Counted from the stretch's first letter, positions 16,557 to 26,004 are shown. The stretch: DNA of 36,983 nt from Burkholderia dolosa (GCF_902499135.1 NZ_CABVPR010000059.1:1-36983); one strand, 5' to 3'. Notes: a model not told the origin generated them from the sequence alone. Numbers and translations are program-made.

Positions 16557-18157
16557 CGCGCCTCCTGTCCGGTTTCGGCACCAGCGTCCTTCGCGTGGTA
16601 CTGCAGCCACGCCAGCAGCAACCGGTACTGGTCGTCGTCTAGCGACGTGAAGTGCCGCATCGCCCCGAGCGTGCCGATCCATTGATTGACCAGGAAATCG
16701 CGGCTGTCCGGACGTGCGTGGCAAACCGTACACGTATGGGCCATCAGGTCGTCGCTGTAGCGCCAGATCTGTCCGAGATTCGTGCCGAGCCCATCGCTTC
16801 TCGTCCATACCGTCAGTTCGCCCTGCTTCCAGATTTGTCCGGTATCCGGATCGCGCTCGGATCCGCGTGACACGATGCGCGCGGCTGCCTGGTCCGACAG
16901 CACCGCCTCCATGATCCGTTGACCGCGCCGCGCGTAAAGCACGCTTTCGGTCCCTTGCTGTTGCCATCCGTGCACGCGAACCTTTAGCCACTCGCCGTCC
17001 CGCGCGACGATGCTCAGCTGGGTCGCCGCCAGCAATTTCCCGTCTTCCTGAGGCTCCGCTCCGTTCACCGGTTTGTCGAGATAGACGCGTTTGGTCGACA
17101 CCACATAAGCCGTGCCCGCCTGCGCCAGTTCGGCCGGCGCCGCGGCAAGCACACCAACCTTCGATGCGCACGCCGAGTCGGCATTCTTCTGCAGCAGTAC
17201 CACCTGCTCGCTATGATTGGGCGGCGGCAAAGCCGGATTCGGCGCACTGATGGCGGGCAATGCCTTGATATACGTCGCGATCGCGAGTCGGTCCGCATCC
17301 GGTAGTTTCGACGTGTTTTCGATGACCTCCTTCATATCGCCACCCGCGCGAATGCCGATCGGCGTGACGCCGTTTTTCAGATAAGCGACGATGTCGTCGA
17401 CTGTCCAATAGTCGATTCCCGTCTCGTCGGGCGTGATGTTCGGCACGTAGCCCGTTCCTTCCGCATTCGGTCCGCCGGAGAAGCGTTTATCGCCCGGAAT
17501 CGCACCGATAAAGTTCCGCGGCGAATGACATTCGGCACAATGCGCCGGCCCTTCGACCAGATAGCGGCCACGCAGCCACGCGGCACTCTTCCCGCTTTCA
17601 GCCGGCAACGGTGTGCCGGACAGAAACAGGAGCCGCCAGACACCGATGCCGCGGCGAATCGTGAACGGAAACCTCAGATCATGGTCCGGTTGCCGCCCTT
17701 TGACCGCCGGCAATGTCTTCAGATAGGCGAACAGATCGCGCAGGTCGTTGGCGCTCATGTGCTGGTAAGACGTGTAAGGAAACGCCGGATACGCATTCCC
17801 TTTGTCGGGAAGCACGCCCTCGCGCATCGCCGTAATGAACTGCGACAGCGTCCACGAACCGATGCCGTCGTGTACGTCGGGCGAGATGTTCGGCATGCGG
17901 AACGTCCCGAACGCCGTCCGCAGCGATCGGCCTCCTCCAAGCAACGTCTGTTGATGTCCGCCGCGCGATGCGTGGCACGTCGCGCAGTCGCCTGCAAGGA
18001 ACAACGTCCTGCCGTTGCGCAGATCGACCGTATCCGATCCGACCGTATCGCGCACCGGCTTTACCGTGTGCCAGAATCCCGGCGATGTGACGATCCAGAA
18101 CGAGGCGATCGCACATGCGACCAGCACGACGCCAATTATTCCTGCACGCTTTTTCAT
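16553..18157 (-). CDS. Chimeric membrane-anchored tri-haem cytochrome c, DorC/TorC-like C-terminus
   Basis: 534-residue c-type cytochrome expected to deliver electrons to the reductase encoded downstream. Residues 7-25 are an uncleaved-looking membrane anchor. Three CxxCH haem sites are present: CATCH (58-62), CAECH (207-211) and CTVCH (476-480). The first two lie in a dihaem domain with RMPNISPD, GIGSWTLSQFITAMREG, YVPNITPDETGI and WTVDDIVAYLKNG, like cytochrome subunits of membrane alcohol dehydrogenases. The last 180 residues (VVSTKRVYLDKPVNG, HTCTVCHARPDSRDFLVNQWIGTLGAMRHFTSL) resemble the C-terminal mono-haem domain of TorC/DorC. The NapC-type tetrahaem domain that normally takes electrons from quinol is absent. 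First gene of its operon. Confidence 0.88.
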   Translation of the reverse strand: MKKRAGIIGVVLVACAIASFWIVTSPGFWHTVKPVRDTVGSDTVDLRNGRTLFLAGDCATCHASRGGHQQTLLGGGRSLRTAFGTFRMPNISPDVHDGIGSWTLSQFITAMREGVLPDKGNAYPAFPYTSYQHMSANDLRDLFAYLKTLPAVKGRQPDHDLRFPFTIRRGIGVWRLLFLSGTPLPAESGKSAAWLRGRYLVEGPAHCAECHSPRNFIGAIPGDKRFSGGPNAEGTGYVPNITPDETGIDYWTVDDIVAYLKNGVTPIGIRAGGDMKEVIENTSKLPDADRLAIATYIKALPAISAPNPALPPPNHSEQVVLLQKNADSACASKVGVLAAAPAELAQAGTAYVVSTKRVYLDKPVNGAEPQEDGKLLAATQLSIVARDGEWLKVRVHGWQQQGTESVLYARRGQRIMEAVLSDQAAARIVSRGSERDPDTGQIWKQGELTVWTRSDGLGTNLGQIWRYSDDLMAHTCTVCHARPDSRDFLVNQWIGTLGAMRHFTSLDDDQYRLLLAWLQYHAKDAGAETGQEAR

Positions 18158-18320
18158 TCGCTCACCCCTTATTCCGTTCGTAATGTCGAGTGCCGACCAA
18201 GCCCCTCCCTACATGCATCTCGGAACGATCGGCATTCCCGCGACGATCGCTTTCGTTCATGAAAACGCATGCGTCGGCATCAGCTCTCGACCAGCCTAAT
18301 CGCCGGATGTCACGCGCTAC

Positions 18321-18334
18321 TTGATCCGTCGCAA
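18321..18334. promoter_or_regulatory. FNR-like box upstream of the DMSO reductase operon
   Basis: TTGATCCGTCGCAA keeps a perfect left half-site and 3 of 5 right half-site bases of TTGAT-N4-ATCAA. It is 164 bp upstream of the cytochrome ATG. Position and the operon's function make it plausible; the match alone is weak. Confidence 0.3.
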
Positions 18335-18548
18335 GCTGCAACACGACTGTCATTCATCACGCATCGATCGATATAAATCGAACGCATTCACGCAGTTCGT
18401 CGGACGGTCGCGTCAGGCTTCTGCTCCGACCGTTCGCGCGCTCTATATGCGACGGAGTCGCAAAGTCGCCGTACCGTGCATCCGCGCACAGCGAATGCAC
18501 CGCCCAATTCGCTCGCTTCTTTCGATCCGCTTTCATTTCACGCCAAGA

Positions 18549-18562
18549 TTGATTTCCGTCAC
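18549..18562. promoter_or_regulatory. Weak FNR-like box upstream of aspT region
   Basis: TTGATTTCCGTCAC has a perfect left half-site and a degenerate right half (8 of 10). It lies 42 bp before the dyad at 18604. On its own it is not strong evidence. Confidence 0.25.
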
Positions 18563-18603
18563 GGATTTTCTCGTTAAATTCAGCGCTCCGGTCTGTAGAC
18601 CTT

Positions 18604-18625
18604 ATAGTTTATCTACATCAACTAT
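18604..18625. promoter_or_regulatory. Putative LysR-type operator upstream of aspT genes
   Basis: ATAGTT-N10-AACTAT is a perfect 6-bp inverted repeat with a 10-bp spacer and a T-N11-A core. It shares GTTTA...(N8)...AAC and an alignable CTA-AT spacer with the dyad at 5146-5163 in the lysR promoter. An AT-rich stretch (TTTATATATAAC) follows at once and may be the -10 region. Confidence 0.5.
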
Positions 18626-19073
18626 TTATATATAACGACCATGCCTGATTTCGGTCGATTCATGTCGACATATCGATCGATTGCGATGTCGGGGCCGGCG
18701 AAACGGGTCCGCTGCGCGTACCGGCGACACTCGTCTCAGCAGTTCGCAATGCCGTTCACGCGAGTTCAGCAATCGAGAACGTCCGCTTCGTCGGCCGACG
18801 ACATGTCGTGCGTGAAGCCGGCCTCGAACCGATACGCATGTCCGGGAAAAACCCGCAGAAACGCCGAGGACCGACACCGAAAAGCCATTTCGGCGGGAAA
18901 CCGTTGCGCGTGCAGAAGCAGTCTGCACCCACAATCCGCTCACGCGCGAGATGCGTCCGGCGCCCTCGGCCGTATTGCGGGCATTCGGGAGCCGATCGGT
19001 TTTCGTACGGATGCATCGAACGCCGTCGTCGCATCGCACATGATGGGCACACAATCGACGATCGAGGTCCACC

Positions 19074-20754
19074 ATGATTGAATTCGCGCTCGGTCGCCAG
19101 ACGGAAATTTCGCTGTTCGCGTGCATTGCCATGGGCTATCTGATCGGCCGCGTCCGCATCGGTCCCATTTCGCCAGGCAATGTGTGCGGCACATTGATCG
19201 CCGCGTTGGCGATTGGGCAGACCGGTGTCCGTGTCGACCCGGATCTGCGCAACATCGCGTTTTCACTGTTCCTCTTCGCGCTTGGCTTCGCCGGCGGACC
19301 GCAGTTCTTCACGAGTATCGGGCGCGGCTGGCGTTACAGCGTACTGTCGCTGATCGAGGTGGTCTCGGCCGTGATCGTCGCCTCCTGCGCGGTCATCATG
19401 CTCCGTCTCGACCCCGGCACTGCAGCGGGATTGTTTGCCGGCGCAGCGGCCGAATCCGCAGTCATCGGAACGGCATCCGACGCAGTTTCCAAGCTCGGCC
19501 TCGCCGCCGCAGACGTCAGCCGGCTTCAGGCGAATATCGCGACCGCATACAGCATCTGCTATCTGTTCGGCCTGGTGACGATCGTCCTGTTCACCAACCA
19601 GCTTGCGCCGCTTCTGCTCCGCATCGATCTGAAACCGGAAGCTGGCCGCGTCTGGAACAAGTTGGTCGGTTCAAACGAGATAAGCGAGCACGAACCGGCG
19701 GGGCTTCCGCCCGTCGTCGGCCGCGCCGTCACCGGCGGCGCAGGCGCCCTCTGTTCGATCGACCGCATCGAACAACGATTTCGCGGCGGATTGGCCATCG
19801 AGCACGTTCTGCGCTCCGGAGAACGTATCGACGCAGATCCCGACCTTACGCTTCAGCGCGGCGACGTTGCGCTGATCACGGGGCGACGCGATGCCGTTGT
19901 CGCCGCGCTACCGTGCATTGGAGACGAGATCGACGGCAAAGACGCGTTCGGCATGCTGACGGCGAAGCGCACCGACGTGGTGGTGCGACGTGATCTGGAC
20001 GGATTCGCGTTGCTGGATCTGTATGCGCTCGTGCCGTCGAAAGTCGCGCGCGGTCTGCTTGTCGTAAGCCTGTCGCGCAACGGGGCGAGCATTCCCGTCC
20101 ACGTCGAAACGGTATTGCGTTGCGGCGACCTGCTGACAGTCACCGGATCGCCGTACGCGATCGAGCATCACGCGAAACATCTGGGCAACGTCGTCCTCGC
20201 GACGCACCGCACCGACATCGGCTGCTGGCACTCGGGGTGTTGGCCGGCATGGCGCTCGGCCACATCGCCGTTCACGCCGGCACCATGTCGATCTCTGTCG
20301 GTACCGGCGGCGGCTGCCTGCTGTCCGGGCTGCTGTTCGGTTGGCTCCGCACGCGCCATCGGCTGTCGGCCAGTTGCCTTCGGCCGCCGCGGAGTTTCTG
20401 AAGGACTTCGGGCTCGCTGCGTTCGTCGCCGAGACCGGCATGTCCGCAGGGCCGGACGCGCTGCATCTCGTCCGATCTTACGGCGTTGCGCTGCCCATCG
20501 CGGGCGTTCTGATGGTGCTCGTTCCGGGCGTGCTTTCGCTGTGGATCGGCACGACGGTGCTGAAACTCGAAGCACCGATGCAGCGTGGCGGCATTGCCGG
20601 ACAGCAATGCAGCACGCCGGCGATCAGCACCCTCATCGGCATCGCGGGCAATTCGGCGGCCCTGATCGGCTACACGATCACCTACGCGATATCGAACGTC
20701 CTTCTGCCGCTGGCGGGGCCCGTGATGGTCGCACTGGCAGCAAGGGTCGGTTGA
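19074..20754 (+). pseudogene. AspT-family aspartate:alanine exchanger, two frameshifts
   Basis: The first of two tandem AspT-type transporters. It starts with a good site (GAGGTCCACCATG) and reads normally through ACIAMGYLIGRVRIGPISPG, SLFLFALGFAGGPQFFTSIG and two cytoplasmic TrkA-C-like domains (RRDLDGFALLDLYALVPSKV). After ATHRTDIG (about 20210-20222) the homologous reading moves to another frame (LLALGVLAGMALGHIAVHAG, GTGGGCLLSGLLFGWLRTRH), and near 20345-20365 it moves again (SAVGQLPSAAAEFLKDFGLA to the end LAARVG). Both shifts look like single-base losses. The intact product would be about 560 residues, like its neighbour. It could be a true pseudogene or result from two sequence errors. 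An uninterrupted frame to 20777 exists but its last third is unlike any transporter. Confidence 0.8.
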
Positions 20755-20790
20755 CAGCCCGCCCATCACTCCCTTGATATCGAGGAAAAA

Positions 20791-22476
20791 ATGAACTGGA
20801 TACATCACGTCTTTCAGGAATCGCCGGAGATCGCCTTTTTCGCGTCTCTCGCAATCGGTTACTACATCGGCCAAATCAAGTTCGGCAAGTTTCAGTTGGG
20901 CGGTGTCGGCGGATCGCTGATCGCCGCAGTCGTGATCAGCCAGATCGGCGTGAATGTGGACAACGGCGTCAAGGCAGTCCTGTTCGCGGTCTTCATCTAT
21001 GCGGTCGGCTACGAGTCCGGACCGGACTTTTTCCACTCGCTGAACAGAAAGACCCTGAAAGAGATCGCGATGGCGCTGTTTCTCGCGATCTCGGCGCTGA
21101 TCACCGTACTGATCTGCGCGAAGCTCTTTCATCTCAACAAGGGGCTAGCCGCTGGCCTCGCCGGCGGCGCACTGACGCAGTCGGCCGTGATCGGCACCGC
21201 CGGTGACACCATCGCCCGCCTCGGCTTGCCCCCCGATCACGTCAAGGCGCTTCAGGCCGATGTCGCGATCGCGTACGCCGTCACTTACGTGTTTGGAGCA
21301 GTCGGCGCAATTATCGTCTGCGTGAACATCCTGCCGAAATTCATGGGACGCGATCTCAAGGACGCGTCGCTCGACGTCGAACGCGAACTGTCCGGCGGAC
21401 AACCGGCATTCGGCCCCGGCCAGCTTCCTGCACTCCCCGATCTGGTAAGCCGCGCGTTTTGCGTCGAAGGCGCTGCCGGTCAGACAGTCAACGATATCGA
21501 GCTTGCTCATCACGATCTCGTGACGATCGAGTCCATTCGCCGCGACGGGCAAGCTATCGCGCCGTCCCCCGACGTGGTGCTGAAGACCAACGACATCGTG
21601 GTGCTGATCGGCCACCGCGAAGGGATGATCGCGGCAGCAAAGACCATGGGCCCCGAACTGCCCGCATGCGAAGGCATCGGTCTCGTGATGCAGACGCGCC
21701 AGGCGGTGTTCTCGCGCCGCGACATGGAGCGCACGACGCTCGGCGAAGTACGCGGGCGCATCGATCGCGACGTTCGCCACGGCGTCTACGTCGAAAGCGC
21801 GACGCGCGCGAATCATCCGCTTCCGCTGCTCGCCGATACGGAGCTGCAGCACGGCGACATCATCACGTTCTACGGCTCGCCGAGCGACACGAAGCGGGCG
21901 GCTGCCGCAGCGGGCAAGGAACTGCCGTACACACTCAAGACTGACTTCGTCTACATGAGCATTGGGATCGTTATCGGCCTTCTGATCGGCCTCGTGGTCG
22001 TACGCGTCTCTGGCATTCCGCTGACGCTCGGTTCCGGAGGCGGCTGTCTGCTCGCCGGACTCGTATTCGGCTGGATGCGCGCGAAGCGTCCGTCGTACGG
22101 GGTGATGCCGCAACCGGCATCGCAACTGCTGAAGGATTTCGGGCTCGCCGGATTCGTCACCGTAGTGGGTCTCGACTCCGGGCTGCAGGCGGTCGTCACG
22201 ATCAAGCAGAGCGGCGTCACGATCTTCCTGCTCGGGATCGTCGTCACGCTCGTCCCGATGCTGCTGACAATGCTGTTCGGCCGCTACGTGCTTCGCTACA
22301 ACAACGCGGCAGTGCTCGCCGGTGCTTTGGCCGGATCCCGCAGTGCGAATCCTGCATTCGGCGGCGTACTCGACCGGGCGGAAAGCTCGGTCCCGACCGT
22401 GCCGTTCGCGATTACCTATGCGCTTGCCAATGTTTTGCTGACGTTGCTCGGCCCGCTCGTCGTCGGCCTCGTCTGA
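20791..22476 (+). CDS. aspT: AspT-type aspartate:alanine antiporter
   Basis: 561-residue inner-membrane exchanger of the AAE family that swaps external aspartate for internal alanine. The N-terminal helix bundle contains LAIGYYIGQIKFGKFQLGGVGGS, FAVFIYAVGYESGPDFF and GALTQSAVIGTAGDTI; the C-terminal bundle contains GIPLTLGSGGGCLLAG, LLKDFGLAGFVTVVGLDSG and PFAITYALANVLLTLLGPLV. Between them, at about residues 205-385, are two TrkA-C (RCK-C) regulatory domains. The start follows GAGGAAAAA. Because aspartate entry and alanine exit are coupled to cytoplasmic decarboxylation by the next gene, the cycle is electrogenic and consumes a proton, creating proton motive force. It is intact, unlike the copy just upstream. 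Confidence 0.92.
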   Translation: MNWIHHVFQESPEIAFFASLAIGYYIGQIKFGKFQLGGVGGSLIAAVVISQIGVNVDNGVKAVLFAVFIYAVGYESGPDFFHSLNRKTLKEIAMALFLAISALITVLICAKLFHLNKGLAAGLAGGALTQSAVIGTAGDTIARLGLPPDHVKALQADVAIAYAVTYVFGAVGAIIVCVNILPKFMGRDLKDASLDVERELSGGQPAFGPGQLPALPDLVSRAFCVEGAAGQTVNDIELAHHDLVTIESIRRDGQAIAPSPDVVLKTNDIVVLIGHREGMIAAAKTMGPELPACEGIGLVMQTRQAVFSRRDMERTTLGEVRGRIDRDVRHGVYVESATRANHPLPLLADTELQHGDIITFYGSPSDTKRAAAAAGKELPYTLKTDFVYMSIGIVIGLLIGLVVVRVSGIPLTLGSGGGCLLAGLVFGWMRAKRPSYGVMPQPASQLLKDFGLAGFVTVVGLDSGLQAVVTIKQSGVTIFLLGIVVTLVPMLLTMLFGRYVLRYNNAAVLAGALAGSRSANPAFGGVLDRAESSVPTVPFAITYALANVLLTLLGPLVVGLV

Positions 22477-22548
22477 TGCCTTCCGTCCAAGTTGCACATC
22501 ACCACATACGCAGCCCCGTGGGCTGCATTTTCCTAACGGAGAACGCAA

Positions 22549-24189
22549 ATGAAAGCGCTGAACCAGCACGACGAACTCGCGGCACTCAGTCCGTTCGAAC
22601 TGAAAGACGAATTGATCAAGGCGGCCTGCGGCAGCATCCCTGTCCGTCCGATCGATACGGCAATGCTGAACGCCGGCCGCGGCAACCCGAACTTCCTGGC
22701 CACCATGCCGCGTCATGGCTTCTGGCAACTCGGACTATTCGCGATGCGCGAGTCGGAACGCACGCTCGCCTACCTTCCCGAAGGGCTCGGCGGTTTTCCC
22801 GAGCGGGAGGGACTCGTCGAGCGGTTCGACCAGTTTCTTCACGAACGCGAAGGAACGAAGGGCATCGATTTTCTGCGCCGTGCGCTGTCGTACGTCCGTG
22901 ACCAACTCGGACTGTCGGCGACGGACTTCCTCTACGAGATGTGCGAAGGCATCCTCGGCGCGAACTATCCGGTTCCGGACCGAATGCTAAAGCAGTCGGA
23001 GACCATCGTTGGTCAGTATCTGCGGCAGGAGATGATCGGCAAGTATCCGTTCGTCGGCAAATTCAACGTGTTCGCCACGGAAGGCGGCACCGCGGCGATG
23101 ACGTACATCTTCAATACGATGCGCGAGAATCATCTGATCAAGCCCGGCGACACAATTGCGCTCGGCATGCCGATCTTCACGCCGTATATCGAGATTCCGA
23201 AACTCAACGACTATCAGCTCGATATCGTGCACGTGAACGCGACCGTCGAAAGCAATTGGCAATACTCGAAGAGAGAGCTCGACAAGCTGCGGAATCCGAA
23301 GATCAAGGCGTTCTTTCTCGTCAATCCAAGCAATCCGCCGTCGGTCCGGCTCGACGACGAAAGCCTCGCTCATCTCGCCGATCTCGTGCAGGAACGCCCT
23401 GACCTCATCCTGCTCACGGACGACGTCTACGGCACGTTCGCCGACAACTTCCTGTCGCTGTTCGCCCTTGCGCCGCGCAATACGATCCTCGTCTACTCGT
23501 ATTCGAAGTACTTCGGCGCCACCGGCTGGCGGCTGGGTGCGATTGCCATGCATCACGACAACGTGCTCGACGAACGGATTGCCGAGTTGCCCGAAGAGCA
23601 GAAACACGAGCTGCGCAAGCGCTATGAATCGATTTCCATGGATCCCGACTCGCTCAAATTCATCGATCGTCTGGTCGCCGATAGCCGCACCGTCGCGCTG
23701 AATCACACTGCGGGCCTCAGTACGCCGCAGCAGGTTCAGATGGTTTTGTTCTCGCTCTTTGCGTTGATGGACACACCCGATGCGTACAAAAAGGCCGTAA
23801 AGCGGCTGATTCGCGGCCGCAAACGCGCGCTGTACGAGGACATCGGCATCTCGTACGACGACGCCGATCCCAACAAGGTCGACTACTACACGATTCTGGA
23901 TCTCGAGTTCCTCGGGGAGCGCGCATTCGGACGCGAGTTCGTCGACTGGCTGCTGAAGCGGGTCGAACCGTCCGAACTGCTGTTTCGCCTGGCGCGGGAA
24001 GCTCATGTCGTGCTGCTGCCGGGACGCGGCTTCGGAACACCGCATCCGTCCGGGCGCGTCTCCCTCGCGAACTTGAACGAGTCCGATTATCGGAAGATCG
24101 GCCGAGCGGTGCGCAAGCTCGTCGACGAATATGTCGAGCAGTTCAACATGGAGACCGGCCGTCAGCAGGAAAAGGCCATCGCGAAGTAA
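22549..24189 (+). CDS. asdA: Aspartate 4-decarboxylase (bifunctional with aminotransferase)
   Basis: 546-residue PLP enzyme that converts L-aspartate to L-alanine and CO2. ELKDELIKAACGSIPVRPID and MLNAGRGNPNFLATMPRHGF are characteristic of AsdA. The fold-I core includes FNVFATEGGTAAMTYIFNTM, FFLVNPSNPPSVRLDDESL, LLTDDVYGTFADNF and VYSYSKYFGATGWRLG, with Lys320 the expected PLP Schiff-base lysine; the closing block is LLPGRGFGTPHPSGRVSLAN. The ATG follows GGAGAACGCAA. It forms a transcription unit with the AspT genes (72 bp gap). AsdA enzymes are also known to desulfinate L-cysteine sulfinate, which may matter next to sulfur-related genes. Confidence 0.94.
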   Translation: MKALNQHDELAALSPFELKDELIKAACGSIPVRPIDTAMLNAGRGNPNFLATMPRHGFWQLGLFAMRESERTLAYLPEGLGGFPEREGLVERFDQFLHEREGTKGIDFLRRALSYVRDQLGLSATDFLYEMCEGILGANYPVPDRMLKQSETIVGQYLRQEMIGKYPFVGKFNVFATEGGTAAMTYIFNTMRENHLIKPGDTIALGMPIFTPYIEIPKLNDYQLDIVHVNATVESNWQYSKRELDKLRNPKIKAFFLVNPSNPPSVRLDDESLAHLADLVQERPDLILLTDDVYGTFADNFLSLFALAPRNTILVYSYSKYFGATGWRLGAIAMHHDNVLDERIAELPEEQKHELRKRYESISMDPDSLKFIDRLVADSRTVALNHTAGLSTPQQVQMVLFSLFALMDTPDAYKKAVKRLIRGRKRALYEDIGISYDDADPNKVDYYTILDLEFLGERAFGREFVDWLLKRVEPSELLFRLAREAHVVLLPGRGFGTPHPSGRVSLANLNESDYRKIGRAVRKLVDEYVEQFNMETGRQQEKAIAK

Positions 24190-24348
24190 GCGATGGCTCG
24201 CAATGCGGCATGCGCGCCGCTGCGCGGCCGGTTCGCGCGCGACGGCCGGGCGGACACCCTGTCGCTACGTCGTCCGTCGCGCGCGCCATGCGGCCGCCGC
24301 TGACCGTGTCGTCCAGCAACCGTTCTTGCACTGACGGGAACCCACACC

Positions 24349-24609
24349 ATGCGTATCCGAAAAAATTCAATCCAAACACAGATCATCATTGCCGTGACGG
24401 TGGCCGTATTCGTTTACGTCGCAGGTTCATTGCTGGCCGGCGAATCGGAAACGGAGTCCGCACATCGTCTGCAGCACATGCGCCGTTTTCTCCACCCGGT
24501 CGCGCGATCGCACGATGCCGTTCGGGCAGGAACGCATGCGTTGCTGCCGCCCGTTCCCGTTTCCGTTCGCAATACCAGCGCATCGATACCTGGGCCACAT
24601 GCACGATGA
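24349..24609 (+). CDS. Possible small membrane protein or gene fragment
   Basis: 86-residue frame in the 658-bp gap between asdA and the porin. The first 30 residues (MRIRKNSIQTQIIIAVTVAV then FVYVAGSLLAG) form a basic start and one good transmembrane helix. The remainder is His/Arg/Pro-rich and looks like read-through. There is only a weak GGGAAC upstream. It could be the N-terminal remnant of a larger membrane or signal-peptide protein. I do not recognise it. The rest of the gap holds GC-rich dyads but nothing I can name. Confidence 0.3.
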   Translation: MRIRKNSIQTQIIIAVTVAVFVYVAGSLLAGESETESAHRLQHMRRFLHPVARSHDAVRAGTHALLPPVPVSVRNTSASIPGPHAR

Positions 24610-24847
24610 GCCGATATCCGTGCACGCACGTGAAAATGCTCCCGACCACTCGACAGACCCTATCGATGAAACATGATTGGAAGATCGATATCTGTTGCGC
24701 CTGGTCATGATCTCAGTCGGTGGTGCTTCTTAAACTAAATCGTCTCACTCGTCCGACGAAACGTGCGGCTCGCGCCGTCGCCACTTATGGCGCTCTCACG
24801 GCGACGGCTGCAAATCCGTGTTCATTACCCTGCCCGGAGGCTAGTCA

Positions 24848-25993
24848 ATGAAAAAAACTCTGATCATCACCGCGCTGTGCAGCGGCGTCGTCACAGTCGC
24901 CCATGCGCAGAGCAGCGTAACGCTCTATGGCTTGATCGACGCAGGCGTCACATATACGAACAACCAGCATGGCCACAGTGCTTGGCAGCAGTCGAGCGGA
25001 GCGGACAATGGAGGCAGATGGGGACTCCGCGGTGCCGAGGATCTCGGCGACGGAATGAAAGCGCTGTTTGTCTTGGAGAGCGGCTTCAATATCAATAACG
25101 GCAGTACTGGGCAAAACGGCCGCATATTCGGCCGTCAGGCGTTCGTCGGCCTGTCGCATAACGAGTACGGATCGCTCACCGTCGGCAGGCAGTACGATAG
25201 CGTCGTCGATTACCTCGGGCCGCTTTCGCTGACGGGCGGCCAGTATGGCGGGACACAGTTTGCCCACCCGTTCGATAACGACAACTTGAACGACTCGTTC
25301 CGTATCAGCAACGCGGTCAAGTATCAGAGCGTCGACTACAACGGCCTGAAACTTGGCGCACTCTATGCGTTTTCGAACTCGACGAGCTTCTCGAACAACC
25401 GAGCGTACAGTGTCGGCGTGTCTTACAGTTACCAGGGTCTCCATGCGGCTGCCGCGTATCTTCAGGTCAACAACGACGTGAACGCGCTGTCGCTCGACGC
25501 GACCGACGCGGGTGCAGTTGCGGGTGACTGGACCTTCGCGGCCGGCCGTCAACGCGTATGGGGCACCGGCCTGAACTACACTTACGGTCCCGCGACTGCC
25601 GGATTCGTGTTTACGCAAACCAGCCTGAACGACAGCCGCGCAATCAGTGCGGGCCAGTCGGGCGTTGCCGGTGGTATTACCGGTCTGTCGGGCACTACGC
25701 GCTTCAACAACTATGAAGTCAACGCGCGCTATGCGGTGACGCCCGCAATTTCGCTGGCCGGCTCCTATACCTATACCGACGGTCACCTCGCCGGACAAAA
25801 CCCGAGCTGGAACCAGTTCAACGTGCAAGCGGCCTATGCATTGTCGCAGCGGACCGAGCTGTACGTGCAGGGAGAATTCCAGAAGGTCAACGCCAACGGC
25901 CTCGATCTCGGCGCGGACATCATCGGCGTCGGCTCGGCGTCGTCCAGCAACAAGCAAGTCGCCGTCACGGCCGGCATGCGCCACGTGTTCTGA
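24848..25993 (+). CDS. Gram-negative porin (OmpC-like)
   Basis: 381-residue outer-membrane porin. A 20-residue signal peptide (MKKTLIITALCSGVVTVAHA) is followed by QSSVTLYGLIDAGVTYTNNQ. GGRWGLRGAEDLGDGMKALFVLESGF and GRQAFVGLSHNEYGSLTVGRQYD are the conserved early strands, and the chain ends TAGMRHVF with the canonical terminal Phe. The start has GGAGG seven bases upstream. It is a much more typical family member than the porin at 590-1687. It follows the AspT/AsdA unit after a long gap and probably has its own promoter; a role in aspartate entry is possible but unproved. Confidence 0.95.
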   Translation: MKKTLIITALCSGVVTVAHAQSSVTLYGLIDAGVTYTNNQHGHSAWQQSSGADNGGRWGLRGAEDLGDGMKALFVLESGFNINNGSTGQNGRIFGRQAFVGLSHNEYGSLTVGRQYDSVVDYLGPLSLTGGQYGGTQFAHPFDNDNLNDSFRISNAVKYQSVDYNGLKLGALYAFSNSTSFSNNRAYSVGVSYSYQGLHAAAAYLQVNNDVNALSLDATDAGAVAGDWTFAAGRQRVWGTGLNYTYGPATAGFVFTQTSLNDSRAISAGQSGVAGGITGLSGTTRFNNYEVNARYAVTPAISLAGSYTYTDGHLAGQNPSWNQFNVQAAYALSQRTELYVQGEFQKVNANGLDLGADIIGVGSASSSNKQVAVTAGMRHVF

Positions 25994-26004
25994 CCTCGAA
26001 TCAC

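Larger units (their letters stand above)
18158..19073. other. Divergent intergenic region between cytochrome operon and aspT genes
   Basis: 916 bp without a convincing gene. Frames at 18641-19081 (plus) and 18626-19132 (minus) are Arg/Ser-rich, lack ribosome-binding sites and overlap each other, so I treat them as chance. The region carries FNR-like boxes at 18321 and 18549, and a strong AT-rich dyad at 18604-18625 followed by TATATATAAC, a likely promoter. If transcription of aspT starts there, the leader would be over 400 nt. Confidence 0.55.

Noticed and set aside
18626-19132. Overlapping frames on both strands before aspT
   Set aside because: Ser/Arg-rich, no ribosome-binding site on either strand, and they overlap each other; more likely a leader or regulatory DNA.
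21145-22728. 527-codon minus-strand frame over aspT and the start of asdA
   Set aside because: Asp/Arg/His-rich antisense shadow with no start signals.
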